Shown here: in pieces, positions 9,316 through 20,728 of the stretch
Layout of the letters: each line of letters starts with the position of its first letter
Position numbering within the stretch: position 1 is the first letter of the stretch
Source of the DNA: Oscarella lobularis
Taxonomy: Eukaryota > Porifera > Homoscleromorpha > Homosclerophorida > Oscarellidae
Direction: 5' to 3'
Assembly (NCBI RefSeq): GCF_947507565.1
Contig: NC_089184.1
Coordinates: forward strand, 2,852,001-2,916,000
DNA: 64,000 nt
Made by a program: the position numbers and the translations under genes
The notes under the pieces: model-generated
Told to the model about the DNA's origin: nothing
The model's database searches: none
Seen by the model: the letters and a program-made list of their open reading frames with translations, nothing else

Positions 9316-10771
9316 ATGAAGCAGAAGGTCGTGGTCATACTAATCATTTTTACCTTGGGATACTCCCTCGTAAGCAACTAATTTGTCTTCTAACATATAT
9401 AATCTAATCTTGCATTGTAGGGCTTAGCTCTATTGATGTTGTTTTCTGTGAGCAAAGCCAATGACTTTGCAGGTGAAGACTGCCTTTTCAACGAAGAATG
9501 GATTTGCAATTTTCGTACCATTCTTAGTTGGTCATCAATTGTTTTACTTGTTATAACTGCCATCATACTGGGTATAAAGTATAGAGATGGCAGCCTACTC
9601 AGCGAATTTGGCAGGGAATCGTTGATTTTTATCTTTCTTGGGTCAATAACAGTGTTAATGTGGCTAGTATTGGCCGCTGGAATTTTGAAAGACTGGACAT
9701 TCCAAGATATTAACTTTCGATTTGGCGATGACCCAATTTTTGATTTTGGCGAGATGTATCGAAATGTCATCGCAGCTTTAGTTTCCGCAGTGGGTTCTCT
9801 GCTGCTATGGGTGAGCGACAACTGCACATCTCAGCTATTCAGCCTCAACTCAGTTTTTAGATTCTTCTCATACTTCTCCACGTAGCAAGTGTGATTCCTT
9901 GTAACGCGAAGGCAATTCCGAAACTGATTCTGCATTCTTTTGCAATGGTAAGTTTGTTTTGCAGCCACGCGGTACTGCCTTATTAGACTTGAAATTCTCT
10001 TTTTCTTCCTTTTCTTAGGTCTCAGGATTAATAGTGACCATTCTCACAATTTCAAAGGGATACACCCACACTGATATACTTAACAATTCAACCAACGTTA
10101 CGTGCGGTTTTGCTTCGAATTTCGTTTGCCGTTTTGTCATTGGAAGCGGTTTTGCGGCTGCGGTTGTCTACGAGATTCTAATTCCTACATCATTCCTTGT
10201 CACGGCGTACCTCCAGGGGATACAGATGTTTTCACTTCTTGTGGACTTGCCCATGGCAGCTTTTTTTCTTGCATTTGGGATTCTTCTCATTTTTGATTCT
10301 GAAGGTTTTGTCCACGACGAAGGAAGTTCTAAAACTGCCGCCTGTGCCATTGCTTTTCTAGGATTCATTTCGTTGGTACGGAACTTATACAGTTTACTGA
10401 AGCAGATTAGGCAGTCACCATGTTATTATTCCTAGAGTATCTCGTGTGCTGTAGACGTCATAAAATGTAAGTACATGCACTTGACTTCAAAACGATTAGA
10501 CAATTGTCATATAATCTCCTGTGCAGACTGCAGAAAGAGCTGCTCCGGGATGCACCGCAAGGTTTGTAGTGGTGGGTGCTCCTGTTGCCGGAACGAAGAG
10601 AACAAAGCATTGATAAATGATGACGATGACACTGAGAGAACATATCCTTCCCAAAAAATTTACCGCGGTTCAGAATACGTTCCGGTGAATCCAGAAAGCT
10701 CTGAGTACGAAGATATAGCAAAAAAAAATGCCTTATCAGGTCATCAAGATGGAAAAAATCATATGCACTAA
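9316..10771 (+). CDS. Multi-pass (about 8 TM) membrane protein, 6 exons
   Basis: Joining 9316-9369, 9421-9810, 9861-9947, 10019-10375, 10436-10466 and 10527-10771 gives one open frame of 387 residues with GT-AG junctions and consistent phases. Eight hydrophobic segments are visible at about residues 4-30, 52-70, 86-107, 133-160, 168-190, 215-241, 248-270 and 284-306. An N-linked glycosylation-type NNSTNVT lies in a loop near 198. The tail (about 307-387) is cysteine rich (CSGGCSCC, possible palmitoylation), then acidic (NDDDDTE) with tyrosines (SEYVPVNPESSEYEDI). It looks like two four-helix halves, as in tetraspan, claudin or MARVEL-type folds, but I cannot place the family. It appears intact. 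Its function is unknown. Confidence 0.7.
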
Positions 10772-10774
10772 AGT

Positions 10775-11250
10775 GCGTACTAGATTTGACGACGAAAGGA
10801 AAAGACTTCGGTCGAGAAGACGAGCAGAACTGCAAAGAGGAATAGCCAAAGAGTGTCTCCAGCTTTCCCTCGGAACAACGGCTCAGGCTGCTAAGTCTAT
10901 AGTTGAGCAAGGCTTCATGAAGAGAAAACCGTTCTCTTCACGGAAAAGGAGTGTACTTTGCTGTCAATTCTGACATAGCTTTGAGCTACTCTCACCCCCC
11001 TGATCCACACACAGGATACAAAACGTTGCTTTTCTGTGATGTTCTGATAGGAATGTTTACCAAAGGTGTCAAGGACAGCGTTATGCCTCCTCCTATTCCA
11101 GGCTATCCTCGTCTCCCCAACTCCGACGACTACTTGTATGATTCTACTGTGGACGCTATTAGCAATCCAAAGATATACGTTAGCTGCTACAAAGGAAACC
11201 TCTACGCGTTTCCAACATATATAATTACTGTACGCAAGGTTAACTTGTAA
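10775..11250 (+). pseudogene. PARP catalytic-domain fragment, frameshifted
   Basis: The frame from about 10840 reads LSLGTTAQAAKSIVEQGF, resembling the HGT...I...GF start of the PARP (ADP-ribosyltransferase) fold. One base later in phase, HGKGVYFAVNSDIALSYS, LLFCDVLIGMFTKG, YDSTVDAISNPKIYV and FPTYIIT match the rest of the domain, closest in feel to PARP14-type mono-ADP-ribosyltransferases. One extra A near 10920 separates the two frames. No upstream WWE, macro or zinc-finger domain is seen and no start is evident, so it is a fragment just downstream of the 8-TM gene. A genuine single-base assembly error is the alternative. Confidence 0.65.
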
Positions 11251-11311
11251 ATGGCATGCCTGTGGAAGTTCCTGTGCACGTGTTCTACATGACCCGTATG
11301 TTTCGTTTAGT

Positions 11312-12950
11312 ATGAAAATTGTCTTTGCTCTTTTCTCTCGTGTTTTCGGTGAACGCTTCGGCCCTCTTGAGACAAGAATGCAAGTTCAGCGTCAGCCTGA
11401 CTGATGACGACACGTATCGGCTTCGCTGGACGGTCGATAACGGAGATGGCGTCGTAAAACGTCGGGATCTAAGCGAAAACGACGGGATGGAACGGCTTCG
11501 GATTGTAGCCAGACAGAAAGATGTCATACTCGGACATTGTCACAGGTTGGGTCAAAAACGGAAAAGGTTTCTTCAGGTCACGAAGACACGCTCACACATC
11601 CCAATGCACACACACCTCGTTATTTATAGGATAGGCATTCATTGGGCCGCTTTCTTCCGCCGCTCGATTCCAAACAGATTGTCGAACTGATGGCGGCAAA
11701 CGAAGACGAGAGACGACGACGGTGCTCGAGTTCACTCGCAATCTTCGTGCTTGTGAACCGAACGACACGGACGTTCCAGTACACTAGGGCACAGGATGTT
11801 ACTCTATTTGTTATGCGCATTTTAGTTGCGTAGTCTGACACGGCGCGAGTGATCTACGCCTATCATCTCGCCGACCCGGAATCGTTAAATGGGTTAATGC
11901 AACATACCAAATCGGGTTCAAAAACGTCACTTTGCTGACGGGTATCGGTGTTACTCAACCGTTTCCGTGTGACACGCCCTCGTTTAAGCTCATGACAAAC
12001 AGGGTTTGTTATTTTTAAGGAATTCTACCTCTCATTTAAGTTTTTTCGTTGTGTTTTAGGTAGCCTTGCCGACGTCTGATACGACGTACGGGTGCACGCC
12101 GTTTCGATTGCCCGTGCTACCGGAAGGAGGCTGCCTGTTATTGGGGTACTTACATAGTTATTGATTTTTCCTAATTAACATTTATCTCTTTTTCTATTTG
12201 AGTTTGATCCCGTTATCGATAACGAGGAGATTTTTAATCATATGATTGTTTGTCGATGCGACAGCGCCGCCGAGTATCGTGATCGGCGAGCAGGGCACAT
12301 GTCTCACGCTAAACTACAACGTTCAACTTTTCGGGGCGTGGGCAATCGGCGGTCAGGTAGAGACTCTTTTGTTGATAATAGATGAGCACTAATAAGTTTT
12401 TAGATAATCCTAATTTTAATGTTATTGAGAAACTACATATAGACATTTTACATATAGACATTATAACAGATAATCATATATATATTAGGCTTGCTTGAGT
12501 ACGTACTTTCTAGTGGACCAATTGTTACACCAAAAAGAACAAACCATATCTGACCAATACCACTATATGCGAATAGCTGTTTAATTAAGTTTAAATTCAA
12601 TTAAGGTCTCCATAGCTCCAGTATATCATAGATAGTATCATTAGCAAATGCAATGCTATATTATGACATCGACTCGTTTTGTAGGGACTGATGTTTCTAG
12701 ACGGGGCTGGCATTCGGTTCAATGGAAACTGAAGCGTTCGATATGCTCTGCTCGAAATGCATTACAATAACGTCGAAGAGCGATCGGGTATTTTATTAAA
12801 TAATTAAAAAATTATTTCGTTTTGGAACTCGTTCTGTTTTTTTCTTTTAGATTACGTAGACTCGTCTGAATTGAAACTCTTTTATAGAACCACACCGTCT
12901 AGGCACGATGCAACGATTCTCAAAGCTGGTCAATACTTTCTATAGCGACA
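11312..12950 (+). pseudogene. DBH/MOXD1-like copper monooxygenase, degraded multi-exon copy 1
   Basis: Pieces in order match the DOMON plus copper type II monooxygenase family (dopamine beta-hydroxylase, MOXD1). They are: signal-peptide start near 11312; DOMON strand FSVSLTDDDTYRLRWTVD (11376 on); VLEFTRNLRACEPND (about 11720); DTARVIYAYHLADP (11837 on); then VALPTSDTTYGC.PFRLPVLP (12061 on), VIDNEEIFNHMIVCRC (12210 on), FGAWAIGG (12335 on), RYALLEMHYNN (12740 on) and DSSELKLFYR (12858 on). These enzymes hydroxylate small molecules in the secretory path using two coppers. Here the family's HH pair is NH, which would damage one copper site. A base insertion shifts the signal-peptide frame relative to a copy at 23055, and no C-terminal half is found before the gap at 14204. 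Confidence 0.65.
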
Positions 12951-14203
12951 GGGTTTTTTTATCCACCTGGATTGACGAGAGCTATGGTGATGTCCTATTG
13001 CTCGCCAAAGTGCACTAAAGTGGCATCTCTTTATAGAGAACAAAATTCCTTATTAGCATCGTCTTATTTCTGCGTTTAGGGCGTTCCTTCATAAGGCTCC
13101 AGGGTGATCGCCACTCTCTTGCACTGTTTTTCAACTGTCGCTTAACTAGCCTAGGCCTTGCAAGTTGCAGAACAGCTTCAGTTCCCCAGCTGCGGTGCCT
13201 GCGATTTGCGGCATTTGCAGAATATTTTAATTAATTGGTTTCTTCAAAGGTGGTATCCTTTACAACACTGAAGAGCCAGCAACCGCCTTATGGAAACTTT
13301 GGAACGGCGATATAGAATCATCAATCGCAATCATCACACGCTTTAGAGGTATAAACAAAACAAACGACTTTGATTATTAATTTAAAAAGGCTTTGGCATC
13401 AGTATTTAGATTTGCATGTTGTTGGGACGACTTCAACCTTACGAGATCTTACAGCAGTGTACAAAACGGAGAACCAGGACATGGCACACATCACGCTTTT
13501 CTCCATGCTGGGAACAAATCTCTTGGAATCTTTGAGGATGTCGTTTTTCTGAACTGTCATGCGCTCCCAAGACCCTCCGAGGCCAACGAGGTGAAAGAGG
13601 CCTTACCTCTATAGCAGGGGCCGATAGAGTTGGCTTCCCCACTATGGCGAGACGCGGTGGGTCACAATGGCGGTCCCCTTGGATAACATGGGTGGCGGAC
13701 TCACATCCGAGGACGCTTCACTCCCAAGGCCATCTTCGAGGCCAATCGAGGATAAAGAGGCCGCACCCCGTGCTTCGTGGGTCAACCGAGGCTCCGGGCT
13801 CAGCTCACCAGGGGGCGTGGGCGAATCGTCCCCCAGCCTAAAGACGCCGGGAGGACTTTGTTGTTATTCTTGCAGGACTTCCGGGTTATTTCCGGGTTTA
13901 TTTAAACAAAAAAATGTAATGCCGTTTGACTTTTTGTTTTGTCGCGGCCTATCTAACATCGAAGCACGCGCGCGCGTGACTGAATGCTCCCCTCCCTCTC
14001 CTCAAACTACACTCCAAAGTTCATGCACTAAGTAAAAAACTAAAAAAATTAAAATTCGGTCAAGAAATAGTTCGTGTTTCGAGAAAATTCGACGCCACTG
14101 ATAATCTTCCGAACGCTAACGCCGTCAAGCCTCCATAACACACTGCGTCTTCTCAAAAGAAAAGATTGACTGATTTTTTTTTCCTCCTGTAACTGCTGCA
14201 GTT
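12951..14203. other. Unassigned sequence before gap
   Basis: After the last DBH-like piece. Two spliceless stretches (13237-13370 and 13391-13560) have uncommitted open frames. 13600-13870 is GC-rich with repeated GAGGCCAA-type words. I recognise no domain. Confidence 0.4.
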
Positions 14204-14403
14204 NNNNNNNNNNNNNNNNNNNNNNNNNNNNNNNNNNNNNNNNNNNNNNNNNNNNNNNNNNNNNNNNNNNNNNNNNNNNNNNNNNNNNNNNNNNNNNNNN
14301 NNNNNNNNNNNNNNNNNNNNNNNNNNNNNNNNNNNNNNNNNNNNNNNNNNNNNNNNNNNNNNNNNNNNNNNNNNNNNNNNNNNNNNNNNNNNNNNNNNNN
14401 NNN
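14204..14403. other. Assembly gap (200 N)
   Basis: A run of 200 N; open frames crossing it are meaningless. It may hide the C-terminal part of the DBH-like gene. Confidence 0.99.
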
Positions 14404-15690
14404 CAACGAAAAAAGCGTAGATGTCGAATAGAGCCTCTCTCTGCTTTCTTCGATATGACTCTCGGTGTGTCGAACGACTTTCTCCGTCTTCGCGTAGGCT
14501 ACAGGAGGCAGCGCGAGAGCGTAGAGCTGTGGGATCGCGCCAAGGTTGCGTTCTTCGTGAAGGCCGAACTAGAAATAGAACTCAAATCACGTGTCAAATT
14601 TACGCTTATCAATTCGCACCACTCTTCAGTTCCATGTGCGTTCAACGAAGGTGTAGAAATTTTTTTACATCAACGCACTTATGCACTGCTTATAGCCGGT
14701 AGCGGCGAGTCGTTACTTCCTATAATGCATTATCCACATCGGGAGCTGTCGAAGGCGTGTCCGTGTTAGCAGTAAATAAACAAGTGTGCTCGTGCATTAG
14801 GGTTTTCTACAAGTGTTTTTCGATGTTCTTCGGGTTAGCAATTAATTAAAGTGTACAGTTTGGATCGTATAGGCATTAATTTTGAAAGTGCTTTTCTGAC
14901 CCCACTTTAAAAATAATTAATTACTCCCGCCTTCCAAATAACTTAAGAGACACCAAAGCTGCTTTCACAATAACTAACCGCTTATTGTACGTGCATTGTG
15001 GCCCCCATGCATGCAGGTGTTCTTAGAGATTAGGATCGAACGTGGGAAAGGATAAGGATAAATAATACTGTGAAACTTTGCGTCGCGATCCGGTTGCTGT
15101 TTACAGCGTCGACTCGGACGAGTTTCTGGATAAGAAGAGGGCAAATCTTCGATCTTCGTCGTTTAGAGTTGGTGCATTGACAAAAATAATGCCAAAGGAA
15201 AAGGAGCAAGCATATCGTTCAAGAAGTATACCGAAACTGCATGTTCTTTTAGCGTCCTGGGAGTGACCGTGTTTACCACAAGCTCGGAACTGATTGAATC
15301 TTTTAGCCACACCCCAGCAAAGTGTTTGCTCACGCCCGTGCCAACAGAATAAAGCCGCCTTTTTCTTATAAAAGAATCGGTTTCGCGCCCTTGACTTAAT
15401 TAAAGACATCCTTCCTCTAACACGCCATGCATGTGCACAGCGGCGCGCGCATGGGACCCTGAATGTCTTTACTGGGCGCATGCAATTGGAACAGCCAATC
15501 TTACTGATAAGTGCATGACCGAAACCAATGCTTCTGTGTTATTTGGCACGGGCGTAGGCAACTTTGCTGGGGGCGAACTTCGCTGCATGGGTTCGATTAA
15601 TAATGCACTAGGGGGTTGGATGTATCGACAAACAAGCATATACAAGAAGTAGATTACACAGGAGCTATAAACAGTTTCGGTATTTTCCTC
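14404..15690. other. Unassigned sequence after gap
   Basis: A plus-strand frame at 14455-14769 (ending SKACPC) and another at 15431-15652 (cysteine and glycine containing, ELRCMGSINNALGGWMY) are open but match nothing I know and have no clear splice partners. The segment from about 15650 onward begins the block shared with 24460. Confidence 0.4.
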
Positions 15691-17060
15691 GAACGATATG
15701 CTTGCTCCTTTCGCTTTGGCCAATTTCTTTGTTTACAGTACGTCGCATCGTCACTTGCTCTCAGCGAAGACGATTTACCTGTTCTCATCCAGGAAATCGT
15801 CGATGCCGTCAACAGCAACCCCGACGCAAAGTCTATCAGTATTCTCTCACCCCGTACTAACCTAACGTTTTTTCATATAACTAAGATTGACTGCGAGCCT
15901 CAACAATATTTTCGAAAACATGACCATAGGCGAAGCTCGTCGCATGGCGGGTTTCCCTCCCGATGAACGCTTGCGCGCCGATCTTGCTTCAAACTACACG
16001 CGGCCTCGGCCAAATTGGGACGAGGAAAATTTCTCGGGGTTGAAACAGTATCCGCCTACCTTCTTTAATGCGCTAACAAAGTGGGGAAATGTAATCCATC
16101 CTATTCCAGTTAGAATTGAAATAAATACGAAAGAAGAATACGCCTACTATAAGCGATTTGGTTTACGAAGGGAATATAAGCGATTTGGTTTACGAAGGAA
16201 ATGTGTAGCGCGTGTTGGGCGTTTACCGCAACCGGTAGGTAAAGGGTAAGAAATTCTAACTCGAGTGTATAGCTGTTCTCAATTGCTGATCAGCTGGATA
16301 TTGCTAACAACGCGCAATTTCCAAGTCTTTCTCCTCAACAGCTCGTTTTTTGTGATACTAACCAAGCGAACTTTGGCCAATGTCAGCCGGGAAATCCACC
16401 GACGGCTTTTCAAATATATATGAAGAAAACCGGGTATTTATTTGTCGGGTTTTAATTTATGTAGTGGTTAATTAAATTTCAACAGAGTAGTAACAGAATT
16501 GTGCTATCCCTACGTGAGCGGAAATGGGGTTGCGCCCACATGCATGCCAAAACAGTCAAAGCTGCCCAAATCCCGCAAGCTCTCCTTCCCTTTTCTACAA
16601 AACTTCAGGCGATGCGCTCAACTCATTACGGTGAGATTTGGGTTGTAAGATTTTGCTTGCTCAAATCTAGTCTGCCTAAAATTAATTGCATTGTTTAGGC
16701 TAACGACGTTTTGTATGTACTGTATAATAGCGGACCAATCATTTCGGGCTTTGATCTTTACCAAGATTTTAGGTCGTACCAAAGCGGAGTTTACAGCCAT
16801 GTTAGTGGAGCTTCTCTTAACGAAAAACATGCTGTCAGAATTCTTGGGTACGAGAATTAGCTGCAAAGAATAAATAATATTTTTAAAATTGCTCTTTGCT
16901 TTTAATACACAGCTGGGGAGTAGAAAACGGCGAAGACTACTAGGTAAAAACATGGCATAACAATTTATTCGTTTAATGCGCTTTTCCTATAAGCTATGCG
17001 CAAACACGTGGGGAAGCAATTGGAGACAACTACACGGTATTTAATAAATTAAATATAATT
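15690..17060 (+). pseudogene. Cathepsin B-like peptidase (C1A), decayed copy 1
   Basis: Pieces of a lysosomal/secreted papain-family peptidase in order: propeptide exon EIVDAVNSNPDA (15793-15830), exon 15886-16108 with the cathepsin B propeptide helix (ENMTIGEARRMAGF) and mature start KWGNVIHPI, active-site exon CSACWAFTAT (catalytic Cys codon 16213-16215), FPSLSPQQLVFCD and GQCQPGNPPTAFQ (16316 on), CYPYVSGNG (16503 on), the His region EKHAVRILGYE (about 16830) and ANTWGSNWGDNY with the active-site Asn (17000 on). Defects: a tandem 25-bp duplication at 16150-16200 that also changes the intron acceptor TTTAG to TTTGG, loss of residues before it, a net +4 shift in the exon at 16540, and an out-of-frame junction near 16275. 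Better preserved in places at 24.5 kb. Confidence 0.7.
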
Positions 17061-18008
17061 TTGTCTATATCTTTGCCTAATTGCGTAAAACTGCTAATTT
17101 CAAAATCAGAAGAGGAACTAATGAGTGCGGTCTTGAAAGCAACTTCATAACAGTTATTCTCTAATTTAAACCTGTCTTATGCTTCGTTTTCCTTGTGTTT
17201 TGTCGATCAAGTCGTTTGTGTGCACTTGAAAATGACTGGTTTGTGATTTAATTAAGTCTAACTACTAATACATATTTGATAACGTAGCAGGCCGGCACCA
17301 TGCACTGTGACGTAATTTTTGGGATTCAATTTACTTTCACTTTTAGCAGCACTCACAGATTTCTATAAATTTTTACGATCTGTTAATCGCTTTGTACGAC
17401 AAAAAGCGAAGTCTGAAGACGAGTTCTAAAGCTTTCGAGATATGCAAGTAACGATCTATCGAGGGGGCCCCCACAAAGGGCTCGCGTGTTTATCCAGCTA
17501 TGTACCGATCAATTTACCTCTATAGCCACCTTGACGAACACTTCTCTGAATGCATTGCAAGACAATCGACATCTTCGTCGCATTTGAGCCGCAATTCGCT
17601 TCGAATCGCCGACAGAACGCCCCTATACACGTACGCCTTGACTTTTCTCGCCGCTGATACCTCAGGCCAAGATTTTTGGACAGTCACCGCCCCTTCAAAC
17701 CAATGGACACGTCATAGAGCCGCTGGAGACGAAAGTTGACGCGTGTTGCCTGCAGGGAAGCCCGGAAGTCAACTGCACCCCGGATCACTTGATAGTTGTT
17801 TGCTCAGTAAAATTATTAGTGTTGCTAAGATTTTCAAATGTCGTATTGTGACATTTAATTTCAACCTTATTATGCAGCTTCTCGACGCTGAGAGGTTAAG
17901 TAAACGATATATAAAACATATAGGTACAAACAGAGACGAAATGAGGCAGGTATTTACTAATAAAGCGAAAAACGGTTATATTCCAATGCAATTATAACTC
18001 ACAAATCA
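17061..18008. other. Spacer shared with 25.9-26.8 kb
   Basis: Conserved in the second block copy. One stretch, 17660-17800, keeps a frame containing PPLQTNGHV, then DACCLQGSPEVNCTPDHL, also open at 26470-26590 (DVCCLQGSPEANCTPDHL). It could be an unrecognised exon; no start or partner exon is defined. Near 17463 lies GAGGGGGCCCCC, also shared. Confidence 0.4.
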
Positions 18009-18443
18009 CTAAAAGACTCTGTAAAAAAGTCGACGTTTTCTTGGCACAGGCCTGCGTAAAATTCTATAGTATAATTTAGGAATAGTGTCAGTAAGAGCAT
18101 TTGCCGCGAAGTAGGTAAGAACTCCTGATATTCCTCTGGCAGCTGCAAAACCTACCAACTGCCCCAAAGTGAGGCTTGTGGTCAATGCCGGGATAGTGCA
18201 GAAAACAGTAGCGGTTACGGTAATGGTAGCGGATGCTAAAACAGTGACGGCCGCGAGAGCTGCCGCAGCACCTCCTATTGCGTCTCCAAAATACCCGATT
18301 CCTCTAGAAATGCGCTTGACATCTTCTGGATTCTTCTTGCCGTACTTCTTCAATGCAAATTTTGCAGCTTCTTCCATTAGTTTCCCAGTAACAAGCCCTC
18401 TTATTGATCCGCTAATAATTGCGCTTTTGAAACCATTTGCCAT
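18009..18443 (-). CDS. Hydrophobic, glycine/alanine-rich protein, copy 1 (uncharacterised)
   Basis: 144 residues from an ATG at 18443. A basic N-terminal part (MANGFKSAIISGSIRG, KKYGKKNPEDVKRISRG) is followed by a long Ala/Gly/Thr/Val-rich hydrophobic region (about residues 55-125), perhaps two or three membrane passes, and a basic end (RRPVPRKRRL). The frame just upstream (to 18787, ending near DSMTDLVKQFC) may be the true N-terminal part, joined by an intron or a one-base shift. The last 45 or so residues before the basic end match the gene at 26877-27275, whose N-terminus is unrelated. I recognise no family. Confidence 0.4.
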   Translation of the reverse strand: MANGFKSAIISGSIRGLVTGKLMEEAAKFALKKYGKKNPEDVKRISRGIGYFGDAIGGAAAALAAVTVLASATITVTATVFCTIPALTTSLTLGQLVGFAAARGISGVLTYFAANALTDTIPKLYYRILRRPVPRKRRLFYRVF

Positions 18444-19562
18444 ATCACTTGACCACAGAATTGTTTCACCAAATCTGTCATGCTATCAGAGAACCAGTTA
18501 GCTGCCGTTTTCGGACATGAATCTGCTGATATTTTGGGTGCCCCAGAAAGAGCTTTAGAATCCGAATTCCAAGCGACTTCGCCTAAACATCTTTTGGCGG
18601 TATCTAGACAAGGAACTGTAGCGCATGAGGGCGGCACGTCGAAACTCGTCATGCATCGAATAGTTGACAGAGATGACAGAGCTCGACAAGGTTGGTGCTC
18701 ATTTTGCTCCTGGTAATTCTTTGGTAAAATTTTTACTCGAAATTCCTTTGCTGAAGTTCTCCATCGTAACGACATTTTTACCTGCATGGTATTTTGCTTG
18801 CTAACTGTTAGTGAGCTTCGCTTCTTGCTACAACGATACGCTTCATTTTAAATTTTGATTTCTCGGTCACCGCGGCGACTTGGTGGTTGGAGTTCAAAAG
18901 TGAACGGTTTTTTGAATGAGTCTTTAGAAAATTTGTTTGAAGCTTTGAGAATTTACCAGGAAATGACCCCGGATTCTCACGAAGATACTGGAATGTGTGA
19001 GTCGTTGCCGTTTATGATGACTTCGTCCGTGCACTTTTCTTTTTGCAGTGCGTTTTGAAATAAGCAGGTTCATGTCTCAGAAAGATCGTCTTTCCCAAGC
19101 GTACAAAATCTCACTTGAAGGTCTTTCAATCGTAAGGTCCGCTTGTCCCGACTGAGCATCCTGTAGTTGCAAAAGGTAAGAGGACCGTCATTTAAATTTT
19201 GAAAGTTGACTTTTTCTTTAGCGCTCTTCTATCACGGGCGAACGCTTTACTCTTTACACAGATATAAAACATGTATCCCTTTGTAGGCGTTACCGTTCCT
19301 CATACTACGCGAGGCCATATCAGCAGTCAATATGCATGATGCATTTTGAACGCTGGGAATGAGAACTTCCAGAAGAAGAGGGAAAGCTATTACTAAGACC
19401 TCTACCCGGACGAAGCCCTGCTATAGTGTTGACTGTTATACCATAGTTTATACCAACTCCTGATTAGGGAACTTGGGACTCAGTGAATTCCCGGACATAC
19501 CCACATTTGACCTGCCTGTCAGCACGAATAATTTTATTATCCGGGCTGTCAGTGCCCGAAGC
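18444..19562. other. Unassigned, possible 5' part of the hydrophobic gene
   Basis: On the minus strand 18401-18787 stays open (SCATVPCLDTAKRCLGEVAW and onward), which may be upstream coding sequence of the gene at 18009. 18790-19562 shows nothing recognisable. Confidence 0.35.
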
Positions 19563-19578
19563 TCAGCACGGGACTCTA

Positions 19579-20035
19579 CGTCGTTGCAACGCTCGCGTCC
19601 TCCTTGGGTTGCTGTATCAATCAACTGTGGTGCGCAACGGCCAATCGCGCGAGAATTATCAAACGCTTCGAGATCCTATGCCACATATAAGCTCAGGCTC
19701 GACCTATACACTGTACGTCGATTTTGTCGATTTTGTTCAACTTTTCCCTGCATGCCCTTGTAATCGTTTTCGTGGCGCACAGCCGCAGCGTCAATATGAG
19801 GAGTCGAACGCTGAACCGAAAGTGACGTCACTTAGATAGACCTTTGCCGTAACGCCAACGACGGCGGTATTAGTGAAACTGGTCGCGTTTTCATCCCCTA
19901 ACGGATCGCCAACGGTTCGTTAATTATGACAAGGCACGTCACCATCCATCCGCAATGCCACCATTTCTCCCTTCACGTACTTTTTGGCGTAGATGGCTTC
20001 AGGAGAAAAGAACTTGCACAACCACTTTCGGTGGA
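19579..20035 (+). pseudogene. FBXO22-like F-box/FIST relic, copy 2
   Basis: Aligns by eye with 6893-7330: the GTCGTTGC.ACGCTCGCG start, LWCATANRAR, RFEILCH, then GTGGCGCACAGC (FVAHS), GAAAGTGACGTCACTT, GGTCGCGTTTTCATCCC and TTTTTGGCGTAGATGGC. Stop codons interrupt it soon after RFEILCH and again near 19836, and the LPEVL part of the F-box is not found upstream. It keeps four bases that copy 1 lacks, so each copy carries independent damage. A dead relic that marks the 5' side of the second block. Confidence 0.6.
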
Positions 20036-20728
20036 GTGTATAGGAACTAATTCGTCAAGTGGAAAGATTTCTTCGAAAGTCGAGACAATCCTTCAGTAGA
20101 CATAGTTCTAGTGAGAGCTACCAGTGAGGGCCGCGAAGAGGTAGCTAAGCTAATCATCTCTCTTTCCCACACGTCTCTCAACCCGGACGAGATTCCTTCA
20201 ACGAGCGTCTGCGCGGGAAAATTTAAAATTTCCAACGAGAGTCACTATTTGTAAGAGGGGAGATTCATATACAGTATGGTTTGGAAGAAAAATGTTGAAA
20301 TTGACTTCTGGGATATTTTCTTCGAAAGATTCATTTTTAGGATTATAACGACGCGGCTTAGGTGGTTGGTCTAAACCCGAGTCAGCGCGACGTAGCGAGG
20401 TAAATCCTATATAAGCGTGGGTCTTCGTCTTATGGCACGCTCGAGATTCACAATCACGTGTCATTTCGTCAAACGCTATCGGATGATATTTGCGCCTTGG
20501 GTTCGTTCAAGCACAGAGATATTTTAGTATGAAGCGACGCAGCGTAAGTTTTTGTGTGGCTTCCGTCTCTAAACCGATTTTTCACGTAGGCGAAAAAGAG
20601 CAAATGAGAGCAAATGCATAAGCGATTTATTTTTACTTCAGCACACAGACGACAAAAGAACATGAATTCGTAGAGACGTCCAGTAGACAATAGCAGCGCT
20701 CGACATAATTCGTGTGCCGCTAGATTTT
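20036..20728. other. Intergenic, nothing recognised
   Basis: Between the F-box relic and the crystallin gene. Small minus-strand frames (20198-20464, 20469-20690) have no motif. Confidence 0.4.

Noticed and set aside
9390-9827. 145-residue minus-strand frame across the 8-TM gene
   Set aside because: Antisense to an exon with good splice sites and hydrophobic segments; composition has no domain character.
14125-14406. Open frame through the first N run
   Set aside because: Almost entirely N; no sequence supports it. The same applies to frames crossing 48179-48378.
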